The position numbers were made by a program, and so were the translations under genes. Source: Marinilabiliaceae bacterium UBA5488 (lineage in GTDB: Bacteria; Bacteroidota; Bacteroidia; Bacteroidales; Marinilabiliaceae). From it: DNA of 64,000 nt. Where the stretch lies: assembly GCA_002427105.1 (NCBI GenBank), contig DIPM01000035.1, positions 62,001-126,000 of the forward strand. The letters are read 5' to 3'. The notes beneath the pieces were generated by a model that saw only the letters and a program-made list of their open reading frames with translations, did no database searches and was not told where the DNA came from. Below are positions 16,803-25,475 of this stretch, one piece after another; position 1 is the first letter of the stretch, and every line of letters starts with the position of its first letter.

Positions 16803-18101
16803 TTAATCTCTTCTAACAGAGTTGATAAGTTCTGCGCCAATCAGTCTGTGGCTGCGGTCAGTCAGGTTCTTATAATAAACCAAAATCAGATAATCATTCT
16901 CAGTTTCGTAGAAGCTGTTTTCCAGAGGAAAGAGTTCTGCGGAGCTTTCACCTTGCTCAAGCGCAAGAAACTGATAGTTGTAGTATCCTTGTTTGAGAAG
17001 CAGGGACTTACGGTAGGCATTGATTGACGGGTCATAGCTCATTTCTGACGACTTGTTGAGCTGCCAGTCAGTCAAGGCTCCATTAAGGAAAATTTTCTTT
17101 GATAACAGAGGTCTTTCGCTATAAAGGCGAAAGTGAACAAAAAGGTAGTCGGCCTCCAGTTCATCATTATCTTTATCGTCAACTTCGATATAATATCGTC
17201 CATTGAGGTCTTGTCTGTACTGGTATGATGAAGGATTGCGGCTATAATCGGGGACCACGGTGATGTGAAAATACGGGTCAACATATTGAATATCTTCAAC
17301 ACGGTCAGAAAAGAAGCGTGTAGAGCGAATATCAATATAGCGGAACTCGTTTCCGCCTTCCATTTCAGTCTCGCGGGTGAAATTGAAATCCATTAGGTCG
17401 GCTCTGAAGAAGCGCGGCTTTAGGCCAGTTATAGCATTATCTGTTCTTCCATTCTGCAATATGCTAACCGATATTTCTTCATTGGGGTTGCTGATTGAAA
17501 ATCCTTCGTGCTGAATTTCGAAATTTATCTCCTGCATTGAGGCGGTTGTAAGTCCATGCATCCGGTTTCGTATATAGGGGATAATCGTTACCATTGGCTC
17601 ATTTACCATAAATTTTTTTCTCAGGACAGGCTGTTCGTAATCGAAGCCTTCAAACACCAGAAGCATATAATTGCCCGATATTAAAGGGCTTATAGATTGA
17701 TTTGGGAAACTTAAGCTGTAATGGACGTAGTCAATCGTAGTATTGAAAGAATAGCTATAGTCAAGTATAGGGTTTATCGGGTTTCCTGAAATATAATCGG
17801 TGGGCATTAGCCTGGAAGGAATCCAGTCGGCATCGCAGTGAACAATAGTGTATTGATAATTTTTAGTACTGCTTCCGAGCTCGTCAAAGGACAAAGTAAG
17901 TTGCTGGTCACTGTTTAGTCTGATCACGGGATAAGAAAGAGGCCAATTGCTGCGGTGAAACTGCAGCGTTTTTAGGGCAGGCGAAATATATTCATTCAGG
18001 GCAGTTTGAGCAGAAAGGGAGGGATTCGCGAAGTTAAAAATTGCAAAAAATGAGCAAAATAATCTCAGGGTTTTTAAAGAAATATATCCGTAATTGTTCA
18101 T
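16803..18101 (-). CDS. DUF5103 protein, probable T9SS plug protein
   Basis: 432 residues from the ATG at 18101. This start is preferred because it gives a clean signal peptide (MNNYGYISLKTLRLFCSFFA, cleaved after LSAQ). An in-frame ATG at 18155 would add 18 residues ahead of it. The mature protein carries features of the DUF5103 family: LQFHRSNWPLSYPVIRL, LSFDELG, YTIVHCDADWIPSRL, NTTIDYVHYSLSFP, GNYMLLVFEG and the C-terminal carbohydrate-module-like half (LFVHFRLYSERPL, FLNGALTDWQ, GYYNYQFL). In the Flavobacterium T9SS structure a family member plugs the periplasmic side of the SprA translocon when it is not occupied by PorV (established knowledge). The gene is divergent from nqrA, with 138 bases between the two starts. 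Confidence 0.85.
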   Translation of the reverse strand: MNNYGYISLKTLRLFCSFFAIFNFANPSLSAQTALNEYISPALKTLQFHRSNWPLSYPVIRLNSDQQLTLSFDELGSSTKNYQYTIVHCDADWIPSRLMPTDYISGNPINPILDYSYSFNTTIDYVHYSLSFPNQSISPLISGNYMLLVFEGFDYEQPVLRKKFMVNEPMVTIIPYIRNRMHGLTTASMQEINFEIQHEGFSISNPNEEISVSILQNGRTDNAITGLKPRFFRADLMDFNFTRETEMEGGNEFRYIDIRSTRFFSDRVEDIQYVDPYFHITVVPDYSRNPSSYQYRQDLNGRYYIEVDDKDNDELEADYLFVHFRLYSERPLLSKKIFLNGALTDWQLNKSSEMSYDPSINAYRKSLLLKQGYYNYQFLALEQGESSAELFPLENSFYETENDYLILVYYKNLTDRSHRLIGAELINSVRRD

Positions 18102-18205
18102 GATTAAGCTCTTAGCTATATTTAAGACCTTTATGTATGAATTATTCGTACTCATAATGAACTAGTTTATCTTTTACAATAATATGGAAAACTTATAATT
18201 TTATG

Positions 18206-18213
18206 TAATTTTG
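18206..18213 (+). promoter_or_regulatory. Putative -7 box for the nqr operon
   Basis: TAATTTTG matches TAnnTTTG and lies 26 bases upstream of the nqrA start, implying a short leader. No clear -33 TTTG at the expected spacing. Confidence 0.4.
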
Positions 18214-18239
18214 GGGGCAAATTATAATACAATTCAAGT

Positions 18240-19586
18240 ATGTCTGAGGTGATAAAAATAAAGAAAGGGCTTAATATTCCCCTTGAAGGAAAGGCCGAAA
18301 TGGTTTTCGGACAAGCTCAGTTGCCTGGTCTATTTGCCATTAAGCCTGTTGACTTTCATGGCTTGACGCCAAAGATGGTGGTTGCGGAGGGTGATTCGGT
18401 AAAGATAGGTTCGGTATTGTTTCACGACAAGTATCATCCTGAAATTAAGGTTGTTTCGCCCGTTAGCGGTAGAGTTAAAACTATTAACAGAGGCGAGCGT
18501 CGTCGTATTCTGGAAGTTGTTTTAGAAAACGACAATAAGGATGAGAGCCTTGACTTTGGCAAATCCGATCCTGCTACTATGGATAGGGAGGCTATAGTTG
18601 GCAAGCTCCTTGAAGGAGGTGCCTGGCCGTATTTGCGTCAGCGCCCTTATGATATTCTGGCTAATCCATCTGACACTCCCAAGGCTATTTTTGTATCCGG
18701 TTTTGATTCATCACCTCTTGCTCCGGATTATGACTTTGTTTTGACCGGACAGGAAGAGGCTTTTAAAGTCGGTGTTGAGGTTTTGAAGAAGCTTGCTGCT
18801 GTTGTGCATATCGGGATAAGTGCCGAATCAGCATCAAAGGTTTACAATAGTCTGCAGGGGGTTACTCTTAACAGTTTTACGGGGCCTCATCCTGCTGGTA
18901 ATGTTGGCGTACAGATTCATCATGTTTCTCCAATTAATAAGGGTGAAAAGGTTTGGGTAATAAATCCTCAGGAGATTGTATCCATCGGAAATTTGTTTGT
19001 TCAGGGCAAGCATGATTTTTCTCGTGTAATAGCAGTGACAGGTTCGGAAGTTTTGAAACCTCTATACTTGCGTTACCGTCTTGGAGCTTCTGTAGTTGAG
19101 ATTTTGAAGGATAATATTGGGGAAGGTTCACTTCGCGTAATTTCGGGCAATGTGTTGACCGGTACAAACATCGGAACCGATGGCTATCTTGGCTTTTACC
19201 ATTCGCAGCTTTGCGTTATTCCCGAAGGTGATGACTATGAGTTTCTGGGTTGGGCTAGTCTCGGCTTTGGCAAATTTAGTGTTTCACGCAGCTTCTTCAG
19301 TTGGATATGCAAGAATAAAAAATATAGGCTAAATGCTAATTTGCATGGATCTGAGCGTGCCATCGTGGTTTCAGGTCAATTCGAGAAGGTTGTTCCTATG
19401 GACATTCTTCCCGAGCAGCTCATTAAGGCCATCTTAGCCGAAGATATTGATAAAATGGAGCAGTTAGGTCTCTATGAAATTGTAGAAGAAGATATCGCAC
19501 TCTGCGAGTTTGTTGACACTTCAAAGATGGAACTTCAGGCTATTGTGCGTGATGGGATTAATCTTATGATGAAAGAACTGGGCTAA
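18240..19586 (+). CDS. nqrA: Na+-translocating NADH-quinone reductase subunit A
   Basis: 448 residues, the usual NqrA length, with the family start VIKIKKGLNIPLEG, the biotinyl-lipoyl-like segment (HPEIKVVSPVSGRVKTINRG) and the motifs YDILANPSDTPKAIFVSGFD, FTGPHPAGNVGVQIHH and GTNIGTDGYLGFYHSQ. NqrA is the large peripheral cytoplasmic subunit of the six-subunit Na+-NQR, which passes electrons from NADH to quinone and pumps Na+ outward. It is the first gene of nqrABCDEF-apbE, all on one strand with gaps from -8 to about 27 bases. A promoter box lies just upstream. Confidence 0.97.
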   Translation: MSEVIKIKKGLNIPLEGKAEMVFGQAQLPGLFAIKPVDFHGLTPKMVVAEGDSVKIGSVLFHDKYHPEIKVVSPVSGRVKTINRGERRRILEVVLENDNKDESLDFGKSDPATMDREAIVGKLLEGGAWPYLRQRPYDILANPSDTPKAIFVSGFDSSPLAPDYDFVLTGQEEAFKVGVEVLKKLAAVVHIGISAESASKVYNSLQGVTLNSFTGPHPAGNVGVQIHHVSPINKGEKVWVINPQEIVSIGNLFVQGKHDFSRVIAVTGSEVLKPLYLRYRLGASVVEILKDNIGEGSLRVISGNVLTGTNIGTDGYLGFYHSQLCVIPEGDDYEFLGWASLGFGKFSVSRSFFSWICKNKKYRLNANLHGSERAIVVSGQFEKVVPMDILPEQLIKAILAEDIDKMEQLGLYEIVEEDIALCEFVDTSKMELQAIVRDGINLMMKELG

Positions 19587-19609
19587 TTCAAAAAAATAAA
19601 TAATTTCTA

Positions 19610-20773
19610 ATGAAGGGTTTAAGAAAATATCTGGATAATATCAAACCTCACTTCTCAAAGGGAGGAAGGTTTGCTGCGCTACATTCCACCTTCGACGCAT
19701 TCGAAACGTTCTTGTTCGTTCCTAATACCACCGCCAAAAGCGGGGTGCATATGCGTGATGCTATGGATATGAAGCGCACCATGATTATTGTGGTACTCTC
19801 GCTGGTTCCCGCGCTGCTGTTCGGTATATGGAATACCGGATATCAGCATTACCTTACATTGGGTCAGGATGCTGCATTCTGGACTTGTGTATGGCACGGG
19901 TTTGTCAGGGTCTTACCGATAATCATCGTGTCTTATGTTACAGGTCTGGCAATTGAATTTATAGCTGCTCAGATACGCGGTCATGAAGTTAACGAAGGAT
20001 TTCTGGTTACGGGAATGTTGATTCCTCTGGTTCTTCCTGTTGATATCCCGTTGTGGATGGTGGCATTAGCTACGGCTTTTGCAGTTATTTTAGGAAAAGA
20101 AGTATTTGGTGGAACCGGAATGAATATTTGGAATCCAGCCTTGCTGGCTCGAGCCTTCCTTTTCTTTGCCTATCCTGCTCATATTTCGGGTAGTATGGTT
20201 TGGATTTCGGGACTTGCAGAGATGCCCGGCATTGATGCAACAACAGGCGCTACAGCCCTGGGTGTTGCTGCTACCGGCGGCACTGTAAGTTATTCTCTTC
20301 TGGAGAGCTTTATTGGAGCTATCCCCGGCTCAATCGGGGAGACATCTACTCTTGCAATATTAATAGGTGCAGCGCTTTTGATTTTCACTGGCGTGGGAAG
20401 CTGGAAAGTTATGTTTTCAGTTGCTGCCGGAGGCTATCTGATGGCTCTCTTGTTTAATGTGGTGGGTGCTGAAAGTTCAAATGGATTGATGCATATCCCG
20501 GCTCTTCAGCATTTATGCCTGGGGGGCTTTGCTTTCGGGGCTGTATTTATGGCCACAGACCCTGTGTCGTCCTCTCGTACAGAAACCGGGAAGTGGGTTT
20601 ACGGATTTTTGATAGGAGTATTGGCAATATTAATCCGTGTGATAAACCCTGCATACCCCGAAGGTATGATGCTTTCAATTTTGTTGATGAATACTTTTGC
20701 TCCGCTTATTGACTATTTCGTAGTTGATGCTAATATTAAGCGGCGGGCAAAACGGGCATTGGTAAAAGCGTAA
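19610..20773 (+). CDS. nqrB: Na+-NQR subunit B
   Basis: 387 residues with about ten membrane helices. Family motifs seen: GVHMRDAMDMKRTM, NEGFLVTGMLIPL, GKEVFGGTGMNIWNPALLARAF and ATDPVSSSRTETGKW. The covalent FMN site is the Thr of TGAT (Thr215), in place of the SGAT found in Vibrio. NqrB holds FMN and riboflavin and forms much of the membrane core of the pump. The FMN is attached by ApbE, whose gene ends this operon. 23 bases separate it from nqrA. Confidence 0.97.
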   Translation: MKGLRKYLDNIKPHFSKGGRFAALHSTFDAFETFLFVPNTTAKSGVHMRDAMDMKRTMIIVVLSLVPALLFGIWNTGYQHYLTLGQDAAFWTCVWHGFVRVLPIIIVSYVTGLAIEFIAAQIRGHEVNEGFLVTGMLIPLVLPVDIPLWMVALATAFAVILGKEVFGGTGMNIWNPALLARAFLFFAYPAHISGSMVWISGLAEMPGIDATTGATALGVAATGGTVSYSLLESFIGAIPGSIGETSTLAILIGAALLIFTGVGSWKVMFSVAAGGYLMALLFNVVGAESSNGLMHIPALQHLCLGGFAFGAVFMATDPVSSSRTETGKWVYGFLIGVLAILIRVINPAYPEGMMLSILLMNTFAPLIDYFVVDANIKRRAKRALVKA

Positions 20774-20793
20774 ACAAATAAAATTATAAGCAG

Positions 20794-21507
20794 ATGAATA
20801 AAGAAGGAAATGGCTATACATTGATCTACGCTTCTGTGCTGGTGATTGTGGTTGCGGCCTTGCTTGCCTTTGTTGCAACTTCGCTAAAGCCTTTGCAGGA
20901 TAGAAATGAAATGGTAGCAAAGAAAATTGACATTCTTAAATCTATCAATATAGACTCTGACGCCGCTAATGCTGAAGAGATTTATGAGAAAATAATCGGA
21001 GACAAGAGTTATATTGTCAATTTCAAGGGTGAGAAGGTTGAAGGGGTTGCCTTCAATGTTAGTCTAGCCGATGAGAACCGCAAGCCGGTTGAAGAACGCC
21101 TATTGCCTGTCTTCGAGGCAAGCTTGGAAGATGACGTTGTTAAATATGTCATAGAACTACGCGGCAACGGTTTATGGGGTCCTATCTGGGGATATATTGC
21201 CATTAATGATGATGGTAATACTCTTTATGGAGCCACCTTTTCGCACAAAGGCGAAACTCCGGGCTTAGGTGCTGAGATAGCGGGAGATAATTTTCAGGAT
21301 CAATTTCCGGGGAAGCAAATCTTCGAAAACGGGAAGAACAGAAGTATTGATGTTGTCAAAGGCGGTGCTGACCCCAACAACAAGCATGAGGTTGACGGAA
21401 TTTCTGGTGGTACCATAACCTCAAACGGACTTTCAAATATGCTGGATGAATACTTTATCGGGTATGAGTCATTCTTAAAAAATATAGAAAGGAGTAGCCA
21501 TGAGTAA
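20794..21507 (+). CDS. nqrC: Na+-NQR subunit C
   Basis: 237 residues: one N-terminal membrane helix (about 8-28) and a periplasmic FMN-binding domain. The motif DGISGGTITS (201-210) carries Thr207, the expected site of phosphoester-linked FMN added by ApbE. NGLWGPIWGYIAI and FSHKGETPGLGAEI are typical of the family. The end overlaps the start of nqrD by 8 bases, suggesting translational coupling. Confidence 0.97.
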   Translation: MNKEGNGYTLIYASVLVIVVAALLAFVATSLKPLQDRNEMVAKKIDILKSINIDSDAANAEEIYEKIIGDKSYIVNFKGEKVEGVAFNVSLADENRKPVEERLLPVFEASLEDDVVKYVIELRGNGLWGPIWGYIAINDDGNTLYGATFSHKGETPGLGAEIAGDNFQDQFPGKQIFENGKNRSIDVVKGGADPNNKHEVDGISGGTITSNGLSNMLDEYFIGYESFLKNIERSSHE

Positions 21508-22159
21508 GCAAAACGAACCTTTGTTTTCTGCAAAGAACCTCAAATTATTAACAAGCCCTATGGGCGTACAGAATCCGATTACGGTTCAGGTTCTGGGTAT
21601 ATGTTCTGCTCTCGCGGTTACAGCAAAGTTAGAGCCTGCAATTGTTATGTCAATATCAGTAATTCTGGTAGTGGCTTTTTCTAATGTTGTAATTTCTTTG
21701 ATACGTAATAGTATTCCTCCGCGGATCAGGATTATTGTCCAACTGGTTGTGGTTGCCGCACTGGTTATAGTGGTTGATCAAATTCTGAAGGCCTATTCTT
21801 ATGAAGTTAGTAAGCAGCTTTCTGTGTTTGTTGGTTTGATTATCACAAACTGTATTGTTATGGGACGCCTTGAGGCCTTCGCCATGGCTAACAAGCCCTG
21901 GCCTTCCTTCCTGGATGGAATTGGAAATGGTGCCGGCTATGGGATTATCCTTGTTATTGTAGCTGTTGTGCGCGAATTGTTTGGTACCGGGGTGCTCACT
22001 CTTCCTGTATTCGGTGAGGTTCAGATCATCCCTCAGCTGTTTTACGATATGGGATATGTCAACAATGGCTTAATGATATTGCCGCCAATGGCATTGATTA
22101 TAGTCGGACTAATTATTTGGGTGCAACGTGCCCGTAACAAGGAACTAATAGAGTCGTAA
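21500..22159 (+). CDS. nqrD: Na+-NQR subunit D
   Basis: 219 residues, a six-helix membrane protein with family motifs NPITVQVLGICSALAVT, LIRNSIPPRIRIIVQL, FVGLIITNCIVMGRLEAFAM and GIGNGAGYGIILVIV. NqrD and NqrE are homologous and form the Na+-channel-like core, with an iron centre held by Cys residues of both (here the Cys in ITNCIVMGR and in LGICSAL). It overlaps nqrC by 8 bases and is followed by nqrE after 27 bases. Confidence 0.97.
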   Translation: MSKQNEPLFSAKNLKLLTSPMGVQNPITVQVLGICSALAVTAKLEPAIVMSISVILVVAFSNVVISLIRNSIPPRIRIIVQLVVVAALVIVVDQILKAYSYEVSKQLSVFVGLIITNCIVMGRLEAFAMANKPWPSFLDGIGNGAGYGIILVIVAVVRELFGTGVLTLPVFGEVQIIPQLFYDMGYVNNGLMILPPMALIIVGLIIWVQRARNKELIES

Positions 22160-22186
22160 CAAGGCCTAATACTTAAGCTTTTCAAA

Positions 22187-22804
22187 ATGGAAAATTTACT
22201 TAATATATTTGTCAAGTCCATTTTTGTTGACAATATGATTTTTGCTTACTTCCTGGGTATGTGTTCATACCTGGCAGTATCAAAAACTGTAAAGACGTCG
22301 TTCGGACTTGGAATTGCAGTTGTTTTTGTTCTTGGTATCACCGTTCCTTTAAACTGGCTGCTTGAAAACTATGTGCTCTCTGCCGGGGCTCTTTCATGGT
22401 TGGGCGAAGGATTCGCGGATCTTGATCTTAGTTTTCTCAGCTTCATCATGTTTATTGCTGTGATAGCTGCATTTACTCAAATACTAGAAATGGTGGTCGA
22501 GAAGTTTGCCCCTGCTTTATACAACTCTTTGGGGATATTTCTTCCTCTGATAGCTGTTAACTGCGCTATTATGGGCGGGTCTCTTTTTATGCAGGAAAGA
22601 GCTTATGCCACAATAGCTGAAGCTACCGTGTTCGGTTTCGGTTCGGGCATTGGGTGGCTGCTTGCCATAGTCGGTATTGCCGCGATTCGTGAGAAAATAA
22701 AATACTCGAATGTTCCGGCGCCTTTAAGAGGGCTTGGTATTACATTTATCATAACCGGTATGATGGCCATAGCATTTATGAGCTTTATGGGTATTCAGCT
22801 ATAA
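22187..22804 (+). CDS. nqrE: Na+-NQR subunit E
   Basis: 205 residues, six membrane helices. Family motifs: FVKSIFVDNMIFAYFLGMCS, LGIFLPLIAVNCAIMGGSLF and GSGIGWLLAIVGIAAIREK. The Cys residues in FLGMCS and AVNCAIMG correspond to the ligands of the membrane iron centre shared with NqrD. Length and spacing in the operon are normal; nqrF follows after 26 bases. Confidence 0.97.
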   Translation: MENLLNIFVKSIFVDNMIFAYFLGMCSYLAVSKTVKTSFGLGIAVVFVLGITVPLNWLLENYVLSAGALSWLGEGFADLDLSFLSFIMFIAVIAAFTQILEMVVEKFAPALYNSLGIFLPLIAVNCAIMGGSLFMQERAYATIAEATVFGFGSGIGWLLAIVGIAAIREKIKYSNVPAPLRGLGITFIITGMMAIAFMSFMGIQL

Positions 22805-22830
22805 TCAGAACGAGATAAAATCAAATAATA

Positions 22831-24096
22831 ATGGATCTATATTTTTTAGCAATTCAAGGTTCAATAATTCTTGCTGCTGTTGTTGCCTTCTTCCTGGTCA
22901 TATTTTTGCTGGTGGTCGTACTCTTGTATATTAAAGCAAAACTGACACCTGAAGGAAAAGTGACTATACGGATTAATGATGGTGAACGCGAGTTAGAGGT
23001 TGCACCCGGTCAGACTCTTTTATCGGCACTTGGAAACAGTAAGATATTTCTCCCCTCAGCTTGTGGTGGAGGTGGAACTTGTGCGATGTGTCGTTGCCAG
23101 GTTCCCGATGGAGCCGGTTCAATTCTTGCCACAGAGACAGGTTTCTTTACCCGTAAAGAGCAAGCTGCCGACTGGCGTTTGGCCTGTCAGGTCAAGGTGC
23201 GTGAGGATATTAACATGAAGATTCCTCAAGAGATTCTGGGAATCAAAAAATGGGAATGTACCGTTATTTCGAATAAAAACGTTGCTACCTATATCAAGGA
23301 GTTTGTTGTTAAACTTCCGGAGGGCGAGTATCTTGACTTCAAATCCGGCGGATATATTCAAATCGATGTTCCTAAGATTGAAGTTGATTTTAAAGACTTC
23401 GACATTGATGAAAAGTATCGTGAGGACTGGGATAAGTTCAAGATGTTCGATTTGAAGATGAAGAACCCTGAGCCTACCTATCGTGCATACTCTATGGCTA
23501 ACCACCCGGCAGAAGGAAATATTGTAATGCTTAACATACGTATTGCAACTCCTCCTTTTGACAGAGTTAACGGTGGTTTTATGAAGCTTAATCCCGGTAT
23601 TTGTTCCTCATATATCTTCTCGCTTAAACCAGGCGATAAGGTCTATGTTTCAGGACCCTACGGAGAATTCTTCCTTAAAGATACCGACCGTGAAATGATG
23701 TTTATAGGCGGAGGTGCCGGTATGGCTCCTATGCGTTCTCACCTTTTCCACCTTTTCCATACCTTGAAAACCGGCCGTAAGGTTACTTTCTGGTACGGGG
23801 CTCGCTCGGTTAAGGAGATATTTTACGAAGAACATTTTAGGGAAATAGAAAAGCAGTTTCCTAATTTTAAATTTACCATAGGTCTTTCTGAGCCTCTTCC
23901 TGATGATAAATGGGACGGCCCTGTAGGCTTTATTCACCAGGTTATTTTTGATAATTACCTTATCAAACATCCGGAGCCTGAGGATATTGAGTACTATCTT
24001 TGTGGTCCCCCGATGATGAACTCCTCTGTTAATAAGATGCTTTACGATTTGGGCGTGCCCGATGAGATGATTGCTTTTGACGATTTTGGTTCTTAG
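22831..24096 (+). CDS. nqrF: Na+-NQR subunit F (NADH-oxidising)
   Basis: 421 residues: one N-terminal membrane helix (about 8-32), a plant-type 2Fe-2S domain with Cys78, Cys84, Cys87 and Cys119, then an FAD domain (TYRAYSMANHP) and an NADH-binding domain (MFIGGGAGMAPMRSH, FWYGARS, YYLCGPPMM). NqrF takes electrons from NADH via FAD and the 2Fe-2S cluster and passes them into the complex. It is the last structural gene of the operon; apbE starts 19 bases later. Confidence 0.97.
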   Translation: MDLYFLAIQGSIILAAVVAFFLVIFLLVVVLLYIKAKLTPEGKVTIRINDGERELEVAPGQTLLSALGNSKIFLPSACGGGGTCAMCRCQVPDGAGSILATETGFFTRKEQAADWRLACQVKVREDINMKIPQEILGIKKWECTVISNKNVATYIKEFVVKLPEGEYLDFKSGGYIQIDVPKIEVDFKDFDIDEKYREDWDKFKMFDLKMKNPEPTYRAYSMANHPAEGNIVMLNIRIATPPFDRVNGGFMKLNPGICSSYIFSLKPGDKVYVSGPYGEFFLKDTDREMMFIGGGAGMAPMRSHLFHLFHTLKTGRKVTFWYGARSVKEIFYEEHFREIEKQFPNFKFTIGLSEPLPDDKWDGPVGFIHQVIFDNYLIKHPEPEDIEYYLCGPPMMNSSVNKMLYDLGVPDEMIAFDDFGS

Positions 24097-24115
24097 TTTA
24101 TAAAATAATGAAGAG

Positions 24116-25123
24116 ATGCAAAAGAGATTTGGTTTCTTCGGAGTTATAATCCTTCTTATATCGGTTTTGGGTGCTTGTGCACCCAAAACTGTTTATATTG
24201 TTAATGAAGGAGGCATATTTGGCACTACTTACCGTTTTGTTTACCAACATCCGGATGATCAACACAAGGCGCTAAATGAGCTTCTTTGGCGGTTTAACAG
24301 CTCGCTTTCCACCTTCGACAGCAACTCTTATATCAGCAGGCTGAATCGCAACGAAGCCGGGCTGCCTTCGGACACTTTCTTTCTTAAGATGTTTGCCATG
24401 GCGCAAGAAGTTACTGAGAAATCCTCAGGGGCTTTTGATATCACCGTAGCTCCTCTGGTCAACGCCTGGGGTTTTGGCTTTAAAAATCGTGAAACTATAA
24501 CTGAGCAGCTTATAGACAGCCTTAGGCAATATGTTGGCATGGATCAGCTGCGGATTGAAGATGGCTGCCTGATTAAGAAGCAGGCAGGCGTAATGCTTGA
24601 TGGTAGTGCAATTGCCAAAGGTTATGGGGTGGATGTGGCAGCTGAATATCTTGAGAGTCTGGGAGTCAAGAATTATCTGGTTGAAATTGGAGGAGAGATG
24701 CGCTCCCTGGGGCTTAACGCGAAAGGCTCAATCTGGCGGGTTGGGATTGATAAGCCTGATTTTGATCAGTTTAATGGCACGCGCGAGCTGCAAATGATAA
24801 TAAATCTATCGGGAGCTTCCCTTGCTACGAGTGGTAATTATCGCAATTATTACATGGAAGATGGGAAAAGATTTGCTCATATAATTGATCCCAGAAGCGG
24901 CTATCCCGTAAATCACTCTTTGTTGAGTGCTTCTGTTATAGCCCCAACATGCATGGAGGCAGATGCTTATGCAACTGCCTGTATGGTGCTTGGCCTGGAT
25001 AGCGCCAAACTCCTGGTGGAATCACTGCCCGGCATCGAAGCCTGCTTTATTTATCATGGAGAAGAAGAGTATCAGGTCTATTGCAGCCCCGGGTTTCCGC
25101 TCGACGAGGAAAGTGGTAATTAG
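24116..25123 (+). CDS. apbE: FAD:protein FMN transferase (flavinylation of NqrB/NqrC)
   Basis: 335 residues. A lipoprotein signal peptide ends in a lipobox (LGACAP, Cys at 21). ApbE motifs follow: NEGGIFGTTYRF, FNSSLSTFDSNSYISRLN, GAFDITVAPLVNAWGFG, MLDGSAIAKGYGVD, EIGGEMRSLG, LATSGNYRNYY, IDPRSGYPV and MEADAYATACMVLG. The enzyme moves FMN from FAD onto Thr of target proteins with Mg2+; here the targets are expected to be NqrB Thr215 and NqrC Thr207. Being last in the nqr operon fits this. The gene ends 18 bases before a perfect 12-bp hairpin. Confidence 0.96.
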   Translation: MQKRFGFFGVIILLISVLGACAPKTVYIVNEGGIFGTTYRFVYQHPDDQHKALNELLWRFNSSLSTFDSNSYISRLNRNEAGLPSDTFFLKMFAMAQEVTEKSSGAFDITVAPLVNAWGFGFKNRETITEQLIDSLRQYVGMDQLRIEDGCLIKKQAGVMLDGSAIAKGYGVDVAAEYLESLGVKNYLVEIGGEMRSLGLNAKGSIWRVGIDKPDFDQFNGTRELQMIINLSGASLATSGNYRNYYMEDGKRFAHIIDPRSGYPVNHSLLSASVIAPTCMEADAYATACMVLGLDSAKLLVESLPGIEACFIYHGEEEYQVYCSPGFPLDEESGN

Positions 25124-25137
25124 TTATTAGTTATGAA
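25121..25137. repeat. Short AGTTAT heptad repeat
   Basis: TAGTTATTAGTTATGAA at the apbE stop: two 7-base units of the AGTTAT type also seen at 36834, 38301 and 49706. Function unknown. Confidence 0.4.
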
Positions 25138-25141
25138 TAAA

Positions 25142-25174
25142 AAGCGCTTACCTCCGGATTAAAGGTAAGCGCTT
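25142..25174 (-). terminator. Terminator hairpin between apbE and the convergent small gene
   Basis: A perfect 12-bp stem, AAGCGCTTACCT / AGGTAAGCGCTT, with a 9-base loop. The T-run (CTTTTTATT) is on the minus-strand side, so it best serves the minus-strand gene; it may also stop nqr-apbE transcripts. Confidence 0.75.
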
Positions 25175-25195
25175 CTCATGTTTGGCGGTATGTTT

Positions 25196-25378
25196 CTACT
25201 CAGTACCTGAAGTACAGGAGGTAGGCTGTGCACCACAACCACAGGCTCCCTCAGAATTTCCACCGCCGCAGGTTTTCAGTTGAGCGCCCTTCTTAAAGAA
25301 GCCCTTAACTGCCAATCCTAAAAATGCCAGTGATAAAAAAAGTACAGCTATTGCCAGAACTATTAAAAATTGTGTCAT
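25196..25378 (-). CDS. Small Cys-rich membrane protein, candidate NqrM
   Basis: 60 residues from the ATG at 25378, which has an AAAGGA ribosome-site-like stretch upstream; a TTG at 25405 is an unlikely alternative. One membrane helix (about 4-25) is followed by a basic turn and a Gly/Cys-rich tail with Cys37, Cys46, Cys48 and Cys55 (CGGG, CGC). Known NqrM (DUF539) proteins are small, with one helix and a Cys cluster beginning CGG, and are needed to mature Na+-NQR, probably by supplying iron. Here the gene lies convergent with nqrABCDEF-apbE. The layout and location fit NqrM, but I cannot confirm homology by eye. A FeoB-associated Cys-rich protein is the main alternative. Confidence 0.55.
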   Translation of the reverse strand: MTQFLIVLAIAVLFLSLAFLGLAVKGFFKKGAQLKTCGGGNSEGACGCGAQPTSCTSGTE

Positions 25379-25475
25379 AACTCGTATCCTTTCATTTTTG
25401 AGCAATCAAATCATTTCAATTGCACAAATATATAGTAAATTTAATTAAGACACAAGTGTCCGAAATGATTTCTTC

